DNA from: Lachnospiraceae bacterium
GTDB taxonomy: Bacteria > Bacillota_A > Clostridia > Lachnospirales > Lachnospiraceae
Reading direction: 5' to 3'
Length of the DNA: 10,859 nucleotides
Assembly (NCBI GenBank): GCA_017435025.1
Contig: JAFSFU010000132.1
Coordinates: 1 to 10,859 of the forward strand
The notes under the pieces were generated by a model. It worked only from the letters and a program-made list of their open reading frames with translations. It did no database searches and was not told the DNA's origin. This document shows positions 1 through 7,021 of this stretch, piece by piece; position 1 is the first letter of the stretch, and each line of letters begins with the position of its first letter. The position numbers were made by a program, and so were the translations under genes.

Positions 1-681
1 GGAGGCAACTACAATATGCTTCTTATGACTTACCTGCCTAATGTGTCTGAGTGGTGTGCAAGACATATCAAGGACAGTCACTATGGTATGTTTAAGCGAA
101 CCAATGCAGAAGGAAGAGCACAGTATTATAAAGACCTGCAGGGGATGATCGAGCAGCTTTATAATTATCCGTCCATTGCTGTGTGGGTGCCGTTCAACGA
201 GGGTTGGGGCCAGTTTGATGCAAAAAAAGCGACGGAGCGGGTACGCGAGTGGGATCCGACAAGACTGGTGAATGAAGCCTGCGGCTGGTTCGACCAGGGC
301 GGCGGTGACATGTACAGCATTCACAGCTATTTTAAGCCGCTGCGTGTGAGACCGCAGAAGGCGCGTGCTGTGGCACTGACGGAGTACGGCGGATGCTCTT
401 ATGCGATACCGGGGCATGTCGCCTGTGAGAAAGAATTTGGCTATAAATCCTGCAAGTCCAAAGAGGAACTGACGGCGCAATATAGAAAATTATGGAAGCA
501 GAAGGTCTGCGCTAATCTGAAGCATGGACTCAGTGCGGCCTGCTATACCCAGACCAGCGATATTGAAGAAGAAATCAATGGTATATTTACCTATGACCGT
601 GAGGAATTGAAGTTTGTGGAAGGCGAAATGAAGGAAATGAACAAAGAATTGTATTGTTTATGGGATGAGACTGTTTTATAG
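1..681 (+). CDS. Glycoside hydrolase family 2, C-terminal part (5' end outside window)
   Basis: The frame is open from base 1, so the gene begins upstream and only about 226 C-terminal residues are visible. They form the second half of a GH2 TIM barrel, which hydrolyses beta-glycosides by a retaining mechanism. The acid/base motif NEGWG is visible, with the Glu codon at 199-201. The likely nucleophile is the Glu of LTEYGG, at 382-384. Between them, the segment ending SIHSY fits the usual barrel strands. Both catalytic glutamates are present, so this part looks intact. The protein ends soon after the barrel, without the long C-terminal domains of LacZ, which suggests a compact GH2. The substrate (galactoside, glucuronide, mannoside or other) cannot be read from this fragment. 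The ATG at position 16 is internal and is not the true start. Transcription probably ends at the hairpin at 708-758. Confidence 0.85.
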   Translation, partial: GGNYNMLLMTYLPNVSEWCARHIKDSHYGMFKRTNAEGRAQYYKDLQGMIEQLYNYPSIAVWVPFNEGWGQFDAKKATERVREWDPTRLVNEACGWFDQGGGDMYSIHSYFKPLRVRPQKARAVALTEYGGCSYAIPGHVACEKEFGYKSCKSKEELTAQYRKLWKQKVCANLKHGLSAACYTQTSDIEEEINGIFTYDREELKFVEGEMKEMNKELYCLWDETVL

Positions 682-707
682 TATATTCTTGTCTGAAATG
701 AAAAGTA

Positions 708-758
708 AAAAAGGCTGCGGCTTGACGAAGAAAAAGTTCGTCCTGCTGCAGCCTTTTT
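708..758. terminator. Bidirectional intrinsic terminator between convergent genes
   Basis: An 11-bp perfect outer stem joins AAAAAGGCTGC (708-718) to GCAGCCTTTTT (748-758). An inner 6-bp stem pairs GACGAA (724-729) with TTCGTC (737-742). The A run on one side and T run on the other give a U tail in either direction. It sits between the + strand GH2 stop (681) and the minus-strand ROK stop (787), so it can end both transcripts. Confidence 0.85.
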
Positions 759-786
759 GTATTCGTGTACCTGGCGGCGCACATTT

Positions 787-1974
787 CTATAAAGTACTTT
801 CCAATAATTTTTTCAAATGAAGATCCTGCACCTGCTGGGAAACACCGAGGATACTGGACTGATAAATCTTAAAGAACGGAACGATCTGTAACGTTTCGCG
901 GAGCGGTTCAAAGTAGAAATCACGGTCGTTTAGGGCGTCACGGAACATATCCCAGTATGTATCGATCGTATTTCCGCTGACTAGAATGATCTCCGGATTG
1001 TAGAGACAAGCCAGATTGTTGATGGCTACTTTCATGTAAGTGCATGCAGTATCCATCAGCTGACGCGCCCACGGAATTTCTTTTAACCAGGCGTTGTGGA
1101 TATCATCCAGAGTTGCGACGGACGGATCATATTGCTGCGCTCTTGTAATCAGGTGATCTTCAGCCAGAAACGTCTGAAGGCATCCGCGATTTCCGCATAC
1201 GCACGGCATACCGCCCGGCTCCACCAGGGAATGTCCGATCTCGGAATAAGAGAGCGCGCCTGGACGGGATAACAGTGTGCCGTTGTAGGTGACGGAAGAA
1301 CCAACACCGGAACCGATACAAAGACAGGCAACGGTCGTATCCTTATACTCCGGATGCAATACGCACTGACCCAGCAGAGCGGTATTACAGTCGTTGTCGA
1401 TGATGACGTTTTCAATCTGGAATTTCTCTCTCACCGGCTTGCGGATATCCATTCTTCTCCAGTGAAGCTGCGGGGTAAATTCCAGAGTATCGGCGTTTTT
1501 CATAATACCGATGACACTCATGCCGATTCCGCAGATCTGCGACGGCTTAAGTCCGGCCTGTTCCAAAGCTTCATTATAAAGTTTATAGGCGATATCCAGA
1601 ACGTAATCCAATGTCGGTGCAGTCAGGTGCAGCTGAACATACCGATCGGATACGATCTGCTTTTTGAAATTCAGGATCGAAACGTGAATGTGAGTCGAGT
1701 CGATGTTGATACCTGCTGAGAAAATGGCAGATTCATTGATCGTCAGCAATGTTGCCGTTCGCCCCACCTTTTTCTCGTCCGACGGGGTTTCGTTGACCAG
1801 ATTGGCTTCCAGCATATTGTTGACAAATCTGGTGATGCTGGTGGCGCTCATGCCGGAGGATTTTGCCAGATCGGCACGAGAGATTGGTGCTTTGCGATAT
1901 AACAAATCAAAAACGGCCAGCAGGTTTGCCAGCTTCATATCCATCTGATCTTGTATTACTATCTTGCTTTTCAT
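787..1974 (-). CDS. ROK-family transcriptional regulator (NagC/XylR type)
   Basis: This 395-residue protein has an N-terminal winged helix-turn-helix (about residues 15-75, with ISRADLAKSSGMSATSITRF as the helix pair) followed by a ROK sugar-binding domain. ROK hallmarks visible are NDCN (194-197, the position of the kinase catalytic Asp), EIGH (245-248) and the zinc-binding CVCGNRGC (258-265). The first phosphate-binding loop, DxGGTK in sugar kinases, reads NIDSTH here (90-95). ATP use is therefore unlikely, and the protein should be a ligand-responsive DNA-binding regulator rather than a kinase. Length is normal for ROK repressors. The ATG at 1974 is preceded on its strand by GGAG about 7 nt upstream. 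The gene is divergent from the transporter operon and shares a 221-bp intergenic region with it, so it is the obvious candidate regulator of that operon and of itself. Family members usually bind a sugar or sugar phosphate; the effector here is unknown. Confidence 0.9.
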   Translation of the reverse strand: MKSKIVIQDQMDMKLANLLAVFDLLYRKAPISRADLAKSSGMSATSITRFVNNMLEANLVNETPSDEKKVGRTATLLTINESAIFSAGINIDSTHIHVSILNFKKQIVSDRYVQLHLTAPTLDYVLDIAYKLYNEALEQAGLKPSQICGIGMSVIGIMKNADTLEFTPQLHWRRMDIRKPVREKFQIENVIIDNDCNTALLGQCVLHPEYKDTTVACLCIGSGVGSSVTYNGTLLSRPGALSYSEIGHSLVEPGGMPCVCGNRGCLQTFLAEDHLITRAQQYDPSVATLDDIHNAWLKEIPWARQLMDTACTYMKVAINNLACLYNPEIILVSGNTIDTYWDMFRDALNDRDFYFEPLRETLQIVPFFKIYQSSILGVSQQVQDLHLKKLLESTL

Positions 1975-1989
1975 GCTAGTACTCCAGTA

Positions 1990-2007
1990 TAATGATGATT
2001 CTCATTA
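1990..2007. promoter_or_regulatory. Inverted repeat TAATGA-N6-TCATTA, operator candidate
   Basis: A perfect 6-bp inverted repeat (1990-1995 and 2002-2007) with a 6-bp spacer overlaps the predicted transcription start of the ROK gene. This is a good position for repression. It also loosely resembles an iron-regulator (Fur) box, but the spacing does not fit the standard Fur pattern. The binding protein is unknown. Confidence 0.4.
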
Positions 2008-2013
2008 ATCCTT

Positions 2014-2042
2014 ATTGTACTTGTTAGTTAAATAAATGTCAA
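2014..2042 (-). promoter_or_regulatory. Sigma-A promoter for the ROK regulator
   Basis: On the minus strand the -35 box is TTGACA (2037-2042 on +, read in reverse) and the -10 box is TACAAT (2014-2019), separated by 17 nt. The expected start is near 2007, about 33 nt upstream of the regulator's ATG. This is one mismatch from full consensus. Confidence 0.75.
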
Positions 2043-2056
2043 CGGACAAACAATGA

Positions 2057-2071
2057 AAAATTGGCAATTTT
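2057..2071. promoter_or_regulatory. Palindrome AAAATTG-G-CAATTTT, operator candidate
   Basis: A perfect 7-1-7 palindrome lies between the two divergent promoters, 14 nt upstream of the -35 box of the regulator gene and about 57 nt upstream of the -35 box of the operon. Size and symmetry suit a dimeric regulator such as a ROK protein. It is AT-rich, so chance cannot be excluded. Confidence 0.4.
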
Positions 2072-2128
2072 GCACAAAAACAAAGTGAAATTTTTTCCCT
2101 CAATTAGTAACATCGGTGGAGTAAATTA

Positions 2129-2157
2129 TTGACATTGAGAAAAAGTATAGGTATAAT
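2129..2157 (+). promoter_or_regulatory. Consensus sigma-A promoter of the transporter operon
   Basis: TTGACA (2129-2134) and TATAAT (2152-2157) are both perfect consensus hexamers with the optimal 17-nt spacer. Transcription should start near 2164, giving a leader of about 32 nt. So strong a promoter is most useful if held off by a repressor. The divergent ROK gene and the inverted repeat overlapping the start site fit that. Confidence 0.85.
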
Positions 2158-2174
2158 TAACAAAGGAATTAATT
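2155..2174. promoter_or_regulatory. Inverted repeat AATTAA-N8-TTAATT over the start site, operator candidate
   Basis: A perfect 6-bp inverted repeat (2155-2160, 2169-2174) with an 8-bp spacer overlaps the end of the -10 box and the predicted start of the operon transcript. It lies upstream of the AGGGGAG ribosome binding site (2180-2186). A protein bound here would block initiation. It is simple AT sequence, so support is positional only. Confidence 0.35.
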
Positions 2175-2195
2175 TCATGAGGGGAGAAATTCGAC

Positions 2196-3584
2196 ATGAT
2201 TGAGTTGGTAAAAGCACACGACCTGTTTTTAAAAGAAGAGAACATGCCGGTACTGGACCTGGACAAAGAAGATTATGAACTCCGAATTGCCAGACTGGTG
2301 GAACGAATCCGCGAAAAGAATCTGACCCATATGGTGATCTACGGAGACAGAGAACACTTCTCCAATGTTGAGTATTTCACTCGCTATGACTGCAGATTTG
2401 AGGAAACATTGTTTATCGTCGATGCAGAGGGAAAGAAATCCATTATCGTAGGTAATGAAGGCCTTGGATACAGCAGTCTGATTCCTGTGGAGATCGATCG
2501 TTACCTGTATCAGCACTTTTCCCTGCAGGGTCAGCCGAGACACAAGCTGCGCCTGTTGAGTGATATTATCCGTGATACCGGCATTACAGAAGATTCCCGC
2601 CTCGGAATCGTCGGTATCAAGTACTTTGAAGAAGGAATGATCGATTCCGACCCTGCACAGACCTATGATCTGCCGCAGTATATTTTGGATGCGATCAAAA
2701 AGGCGTGTCCGAACATTGTCAATGCGACGAGAGAGCTGACCGGTGTTCCGAATGGTATCCGCATGCGCCTCTATACAGCGAAAGAGATCGCATGGGCGGA
2801 GTCGGTTGGCAACCGTGTGGCGGCTGTTGTGCAGAGACTGTTCAAGAATATGAAGGAAGGCATGAAGGAGTACGAGCTGGCTATGTGTGGCCGTGTCGGA
2901 TTCGAACCGACCAACACCCACCCGCTGGTAAACTTCGGAGAAAGAAGTGTAGCGATCGGTATGGGTTCTCCGAGCACAAGAGAACTGGTGAAGGGAACTC
3001 CGGGCGGTGTTTGCTACAGCCTTAGAGGTAACCTGACTTCCAGAGTTTCTGTTCTTGCTACATGTCTGGATGATTATCAGGAAAATTTAAAACCGTTATT
3101 TGAAAGTTTTTATAAAGTATATTATCAGGCTGTAACTGCATGGTACGAGACCGCAAAGATCGGTGCAACCGGCGGCGACCTCTATAAAGCGGTTATGGAT
3201 CTGATCGGCGGCGAGGAATTCGGCGTGACACTGAATCCGGGTCATTGTACTGCAACAGAGGAATGGTCCAATGCGTTCTCCTATGACGGATCAACAGTTC
3301 CGCTTGTGGATGGTTCCTTTATGCAGGTGGATATTATTGCCAGCGGCAGCGATCCGGTACACACCGGCATCTGTGAAGATGCGGTGGTGATCGCGGGCGA
3401 AGGTCTGAGAGCAGAACTGAAGGAGCAGTATCCGGAGGTTTACGAGAGAATCCAGACCCGCCGTCAGGTGATGAAGGAAGTTCTCGGAATCAATCTTCAC
3501 GAAGATGTTCTTCCGATGAGCAATTTAAACGGAGTTTATTATCCGTTCATGTTGAACACTGAGGTTGTTTTTGCAAAGAGATAA
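2196..3584 (+). CDS. M24/creatinase-fold hydrolase, paralogue 1 (metal site degenerate)
   Basis: This 462-residue protein has the two-domain plan of creatinases and Xaa-Pro peptidases: an N-terminal creatinase-type domain (about 25-175, with YGDREH 49-54 and RFEE 67-70) and a C-terminal pita-bread domain (about 190-430). True M24 metallopeptidases use D, D, H, E, E to hold two metals. By eye, the region that should carry the two Asp reads CYSLRGNLTSR (273-283) and has none. H350 in TLNPGH is kept, the first Glu position reads VDI (D379), and the last Glu is kept (E394 in CEDA). This pattern is unlike a metal-dependent prolidase and closer in principle to creatinase, which is metal-free. The gene is first in the operon, with AGGGGAG 9 nt before the ATG, and its stop lies 12 nt before the asparaginase start. 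It is paralogous to the last gene of the operon. Fold confidence is high; the reaction is unknown. Confidence 0.8.
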   Translation: MIELVKAHDLFLKEENMPVLDLDKEDYELRIARLVERIREKNLTHMVIYGDREHFSNVEYFTRYDCRFEETLFIVDAEGKKSIIVGNEGLGYSSLIPVEIDRYLYQHFSLQGQPRHKLRLLSDIIRDTGITEDSRLGIVGIKYFEEGMIDSDPAQTYDLPQYILDAIKKACPNIVNATRELTGVPNGIRMRLYTAKEIAWAESVGNRVAAVVQRLFKNMKEGMKEYELAMCGRVGFEPTNTHPLVNFGERSVAIGMGSPSTRELVKGTPGGVCYSLRGNLTSRVSVLATCLDDYQENLKPLFESFYKVYYQAVTAWYETAKIGATGGDLYKAVMDLIGGEEFGVTLNPGHCTATEEWSNAFSYDGSTVPLVDGSFMQVDIIASGSDPVHTGICEDAVVIAGEGLRAELKEQYPEVYERIQTRRQVMKEVLGINLHEDVLPMSNLNGVYYPFMLNTEVVFAKR

Positions 3585-3596
3585 GGGAGATGGAAT

Positions 3597-4616
3597 ATGT
3601 ACGCACCGTTAATTAGTGAATACCGTTTTGATCCGTCTGAGGATCCGAAGAGCGCGACCTTTGATTTAATGCATTATGGATATGTCTGCATCGTAGATGA
3701 GAACTCCAATGTTCTGTACAGCGCGGGCGACTGTGATGACCTTGTTTTTTATCGTTCTGCATCCAAACCGATTCAGTCACTTCCGGTTTTCAAGTATGGA
3801 CTGGATGAGAAGTTCGGTATCGAGGATAAGGAATCGGTGGTTATGTCTGCATCCCATGCAGGTGAGCCATTCCATGTGGAAGCGGTTGAGAGCATCCTGA
3901 AAAAGGGTGGCTTCACAGAGGATATCTTATGTATGAATCCGACCCATCCGGCTTATGAACCGGCCAATGAGGCTCGAATCCGTGCCGGTATCCCGAACAG
4001 AAAAGTGTTCCACAACTGTTCCGGTAAGCATTCTGCAATGCTTCTGATCCAGAAGTATCTGGGCGGTGTTCCGGAGGATTACTGGAAAGTCAATACTCCG
4101 GTACATAACGAGATTGCTAATACCATTATGGCGATGGCTGAGACAGACCGTATGAAGATCGGTGTGGATGGCTGCGGTGTTCCGGTATTTGCTGTGGGAA
4201 TGAAGAATATTGCGATTTCCTATAAGAATCTGGCATGTCCGGATAAGATCAAGGATGAAGCACTTCAGAGAGCGGCTATCGACAACACAGGACGCATTAT
4301 GCGTCATCCGGAAATGATCCGCGGTACCGATTACCTGTGCTCCATTATGAATGAAGACCCGAATATCATCGCAAAGGGCGGCGCCAACGGTGTTTATGGT
4401 TTCGGCTTGAAAGAACAGAGGCTGGGTATCGGCTTCAAATTCGTTGACGGAACCGAAGCAGCTTGGCCGTTTATGATCATGGAAATCTTAAAAGCTCTCG
4501 GTGCTTTGAAACCGGAGCATGAAAAACGTTTGAATATCCTGCATCCGACGTATTTCGTAAATGACAATGAGAAGATCGTTGGCGAGAGAAGATGCGAGAT
4601 CAAGATCACGATCTAG
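3597..4616 (+). CDS. L-asparaginase II family (Rhizobium etli ReAV type)
   Basis: This 339-residue protein is of normal length for the asparaginase II family (PF06089), which hydrolyses L-asparagine to aspartate and ammonia. It is unrelated to the E. coli AnsA/AnsB fold and resembles serine beta-lactamase-like hydrolases. From the known ReAV structure, the key residues are two Ser-Lys pairs and a zinc site of Cys, Lys, Cys. All are visible here: S54-x-x-K57 in RSASKP, S86 in ASHAGE, K260 in AKGGANG, and C141, K144 and C193 in HNCSGKH and GVDGCGVP. No signal peptide is seen, so it is probably cytoplasmic and acts after uptake. The start at 3597 has GGGAG 7 nt upstream. It is second in the operon and just ahead of the transporter genes. 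The substrate could be asparagine or a modified asparagine; the family assignment is firm, the exact substrate is not. Confidence 0.88.
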   Translation: MYAPLISEYRFDPSEDPKSATFDLMHYGYVCIVDENSNVLYSAGDCDDLVFYRSASKPIQSLPVFKYGLDEKFGIEDKESVVMSASHAGEPFHVEAVESILKKGGFTEDILCMNPTHPAYEPANEARIRAGIPNRKVFHNCSGKHSAMLLIQKYLGGVPEDYWKVNTPVHNEIANTIMAMAETDRMKIGVDGCGVPVFAVGMKNIAISYKNLACPDKIKDEALQRAAIDNTGRIMRHPEMIRGTDYLCSIMNEDPNIIAKGGANGVYGFGLKEQRLGIGFKFVDGTEAAWPFMIMEILKALGALKPEHEKRLNILHPTYFVNDNEKIVGERRCEIKITI

Positions 4617-4643
4617 TGATTGTAACTAAGTACCTAATATCTG

Positions 4644-4672
4644 TTTAACACGAGGGTAGACAGGTATAAAAT
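4644..4672 (+). promoter_or_regulatory. Weak internal promoter candidate before the binding-protein gene
   Basis: The 74-nt gap before the binding-protein gene contains TTTAAC (4644-4649) and TAAAAT (4667-4672), 17 nt apart. Both boxes are imperfect. Extra transcription of the binding protein would make sense because it is usually needed in excess, but the near-ideal ribosome site at 4676-4682 may be enough. Confidence 0.25.
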
Positions 4673-4690
4673 AAAAAGGAGGATTTTACT

Positions 4691-5527
4691 ATGAAGAAAA
4701 TTATGAAGAGAGTTCTGGCTGCAGCATTAGCATCTGTAATGGCAATTGGTTGCTTAACAGGTTGTGGCGCAGCAGAAGAAGCAGGCGCAGCAGCAGGTGG
4801 CGGAAAGCTTGACAAGATCCTTGCTGACGGCAAGATTGTTATCGGTGTTAACCCGCCGGGTGAGCCGATCTGTTTCTACGATGACCAGGGTAACCTGATC
4901 GGTTATGACATCGACTGGGCAAACAAGCTTGGTGAGACTCTTGGTGTTGAAGTTGAGTTCGTAGAGGTAAACGGTGAAAACAGAATTTCTGCTGTAACTT
5001 CCGGCCGTGTTGACGTTATCTTCGCTAACATCACAGGTAACCTTGAGAGAGCAAAAACAATCAACTTCTCCATGCCGTACTTAAGAACAGGTATCAAGAT
5101 GGCTACAAGAGCTGATCTTGAAGGCGTTGATGTAGTTGCTGATCTTAACAGCCCGGATTATACAGTAGCAGTAGCAAGTGGTTCCACAGGTGAGCAGCTT
5201 GTTCTTGAAATGGCTCCGAACTGTAACATTTCTTACGTAGCAAGCTTCGCTGATCAGTGTCTTGCACTTCAGGAAGGCAAAGCTGATGCGATCTTCGAGG
5301 ATGGTACATCCATCGACTACATGGCTGGTCAGAACGATTATATGACAGCTGAGTCCATGGTTTACACATCTGACCCGATCTGTGTAGGTTATGCAAAGGG
5401 CGATGCTGACTTCGCTAGATACATCGATATGTTCGTATCCTACATGATCACAAGCGGATGGCAGAAAGAAACATACTACAAGTGGTTCGGTTCTGAATAC
5501 ACAGGTACACTTAGCACAATCTGGTAA
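4691..5527 (+). CDS. Amino-acid ABC transporter substrate-binding lipoprotein (family 3)
   Basis: This 278-residue extracytoplasmic receptor captures the ligand and delivers it to the permeases. The N-terminus MKKIMKRV, a hydrophobic stretch and the lipobox LTGC (22-25) predict cleavage and lipid attachment at C25. An Ala/Gly-rich linker (26-38) precedes the solute-binding domain. Family 3 features are GNLERAKTINFSMPY (116-130), where R120 is the usual alpha-carboxylate ligand, and SGSTGEQ (163-169) at the second lobe. FEDG (202-205) supplies D204 at the place of the usual alpha-amino contact. The ligand therefore probably keeps a free amino-acid end. The ribosome site AAGGAGG, 8 nt upstream, is nearly perfect. 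Codon choice (aac, atc, ttc, ggt, gtt) looks like that of a highly expressed gene. The exact ligand (asparagine, glutamine or a derivative) cannot be read by eye. Confidence 0.9.
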   Translation: MKKIMKRVLAAALASVMAIGCLTGCGAAEEAGAAAGGGKLDKILADGKIVIGVNPPGEPICFYDDQGNLIGYDIDWANKLGETLGVEVEFVEVNGENRISAVTSGRVDVIFANITGNLERAKTINFSMPYLRTGIKMATRADLEGVDVVADLNSPDYTVAVASGSTGEQLVLEMAPNCNISYVASFADQCLALQEGKADAIFEDGTSIDYMAGQNDYMTAESMVYTSDPICVGYAKGDADFARYIDMFVSYMITSGWQKETYYKWFGSEYTGTLSTIW

Positions 5528-5564
5528 GATTTGTATCTGAATTTGACGAATATGTTACTGGCAA

Positions 5565-5585
5565 GGGGAATTCATTGAATTCCCC
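5565..5585 (+). promoter_or_regulatory. Intercistronic hairpin after the binding-protein gene
   Basis: A perfect 9-bp stem (GGGGAATTC 5565-5573, GAATTCCCC 5577-5585) with a 3-nt loop sits in the 123-nt gap between the binding protein and the first permease. There is no T run behind it, so it is unlikely to be a full terminator. Such hairpins commonly protect the upstream message and make the binding protein more abundant than the membrane parts. A second GGGGAAT (5615-5621) could pair with ATTCCCC (5579-5585) as an alternative fold. Confidence 0.6.
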
Positions 5586-5650
5586 TATGCTTTATCTGAT
5601 GAAATTTCCTTTTAGGGGAATGATTCAAGGTAGGGAAAGGGTTATAAACT

Positions 5651-6313
5651 ATGAGATTGAATTTCCGTTTTTTAAAAGACCCAACATATATTGCCCTTTT
5701 GCAGGAAGGTTTTACGAACACCGTTATTATTACCTTTTTCTGCATGATCTTTGGTTTTACTCTCGGTCTGATCGTGGCACTTATGCGTCAGTCCAAGGTT
5801 AAGGCATTCAAAGCGTTTGGTGCATTCTGGGTTGACTTCCTTAGAAACACACCGTTCCTGGTACAGCTGTTCTTCTTCTATTATGGACTTCCGGTACTTG
5901 GAATTGAAACCGATCCGCTGATCACTGCGATTATTGCGCTCAGCATCAACACCAGTGCAGCAAACTGTGAAGTTATCCGTGCCGGCCTTATGGCGGTTAA
6001 GAATAGTTATTATGAGTGTGCGCATGCACTTGGATTTACTACATTCGAGACAATCCGTTATGTGGTGCTTCCGATCTCCCTTCGTGTTGCATTTAAACCG
6101 ATGGTAAATAACTTTGTAAACTTAATCCTTACTACATCCACATGTTTCTCCGTAACGGTTGTTGATATGATGGGTGCCGGCAAGATCATCAATGGACGTG
6201 TAGACCGTCCGTTTGAGATCTATTTAATGCTTCTGGTATTATATTGCTGCTTGACATTTGCAATTTCTGCGATTTCCAAAGTTATCGATAAGAAAATCGC
6301 GATCACACTGTAG
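5651..6313 (+). CDS. Polar amino-acid ABC transporter permease 1 (HisM/GlnP type)
   Basis: This 220-residue membrane protein forms half of the transport channel. Hydrophobic segments are visible near residues 22-45, 58-80, 88-106 and 188-208, which fits the usual five-helix plan of the His/Glu/Gln/Arg/opine permease family. RNTPFLVQLFFFYYGLP (65-81) is a family signature. The EAA loop, YECAHALGFTTFETIRYVVLP (121-141), is the cytoplasmic contact with the ATPase. The start at 5651 follows AAAGGG by 9 nt. The next gene starts 17 nt after the stop. It should pair with permease 2 as a heterodimer, with the binding protein outside and the ATPase inside. Confidence 0.92.
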   Translation: MRLNFRFLKDPTYIALLQEGFTNTVIITFFCMIFGFTLGLIVALMRQSKVKAFKAFGAFWVDFLRNTPFLVQLFFFYYGLPVLGIETDPLITAIIALSINTSAANCEVIRAGLMAVKNSYYECAHALGFTTFETIRYVVLPISLRVAFKPMVNNFVNLILTTSTCFSVTVVDMMGAGKIINGRVDRPFEIYLMLLVLYCCLTFAISAISKVIDKKIAITL

Positions 6314-6330
6314 AAAGGAGATAGGGCAGT

Positions 6331-7008
6331 ATGCAGGACGTTCATGTTATAGGTCAGTACGCTCATCTCTCCACGGGCGATATTGGTACATTTGCACAGG
6401 CATGTCTCGTTACATTGTCTGTAACACTGTTATCCCTGTTCCTGGGTACAGTGATCGGAACAGCTCTCGGTATTATCCGTTGTTCCAAGAATAAGATTAT
6501 CAGCTCTCTTCCGCTGATCCTGATTGAACCGCTTAGAAACTCACCGCTGGTAGTTCAGCTGTTCCTTGTATACTATGGTCTTCCGGTTGCAGCGCATATC
6601 CTTTTGGATCCGTATCCGGCAGCGATCATTACATTATCCTTAAACACAGCCGCATTCTTCGCGGTTCTGGTACATAACTCCATCAAAGCCGTTCCGAACG
6701 CCATGTGGGAGGCCGGATACGCTCTTGGACACAGTAAAGTATCTACGTTTATTTACATTATTGCCCGCCAGGCAATCCGTCTTCTGCTTCCGCAGGCAAT
6801 TACACTTTACATTGGTCAGCTCCAGTGTTCTTCTATCGTATCCCTGATCAGTATGAAGGATATCTGTCGTGTAGGCCAGATCGTATCTGTTCGTACGATG
6901 CAGCCGTTCGTAGTTTGGGGAATTGTATTCGCATTATACTACGTAGTTTCCTTCCCGTTAGCGAGACTGGCAGAACGCTTGGCGAAGAGCATTGATTACA
7001 CATATTAA
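6331..7008 (+). CDS. Polar amino-acid ABC transporter permease 2
   Basis: This 225-residue protein is a paralogue of the preceding permease and forms the other half of the channel. RNSPLVVQLFLVYYGLP (69-85) matches the same signature. WEAGYALGHSKVSTFIYIIA (126-145) is the EAA loop that docks to the ATPase. Hydrophobic segments are visible near 22-48, 60-85, 96-115 and 190-210. Its N-terminal region (about residues 1-18) is polar and differs from permease 1. AAAGGAG (6314-6320), 10 nt before the ATG, marks the start. The stop is 13 nt ahead of the ATPase start, consistent with coupled translation. Two different permease genes imply a heterodimeric channel, as in HisQM. Confidence 0.92.
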   Translation: MQDVHVIGQYAHLSTGDIGTFAQACLVTLSVTLLSLFLGTVIGTALGIIRCSKNKIISSLPLILIEPLRNSPLVVQLFLVYYGLPVAAHILLDPYPAAIITLSLNTAAFFAVLVHNSIKAVPNAMWEAGYALGHSKVSTFIYIIARQAIRLLLPQAITLYIGQLQCSSIVSLISMKDICRVGQIVSVRTMQPFVVWGIVFALYYVVSFPLARLAERLAKSIDYTY

Positions 7009-7021
7009 TGAGGTGAAGAAC

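Noticed and set aside
1990..2007. Fur box
   Set aside because: TAATGA and TCATTA halves resemble Fur sites, but the 6-bp gap breaks the standard Fur arrangement and no iron-related gene is nearby; kept only as a generic operator candidate.
2229..2921. A 230-residue minus-strand frame opposite the first M24 gene
   Set aside because: It lies wholly antisense to a well-supported gene and shows no family features; long antisense frames arise from codon bias.
2196..3584. Ordinary Xaa-Pro aminopeptidase
   Set aside because: The fold matches, but the Asp metal ligands appear to be missing, so naming it a metallopeptidase would overstate the evidence.
5575..5802. A 75-residue + strand frame overlapping the start of permease 1
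   Set aside because: It overlaps permease 1 in another frame and begins inside the intercistronic hairpin; permease 1 has the clear family match and ribosome site.
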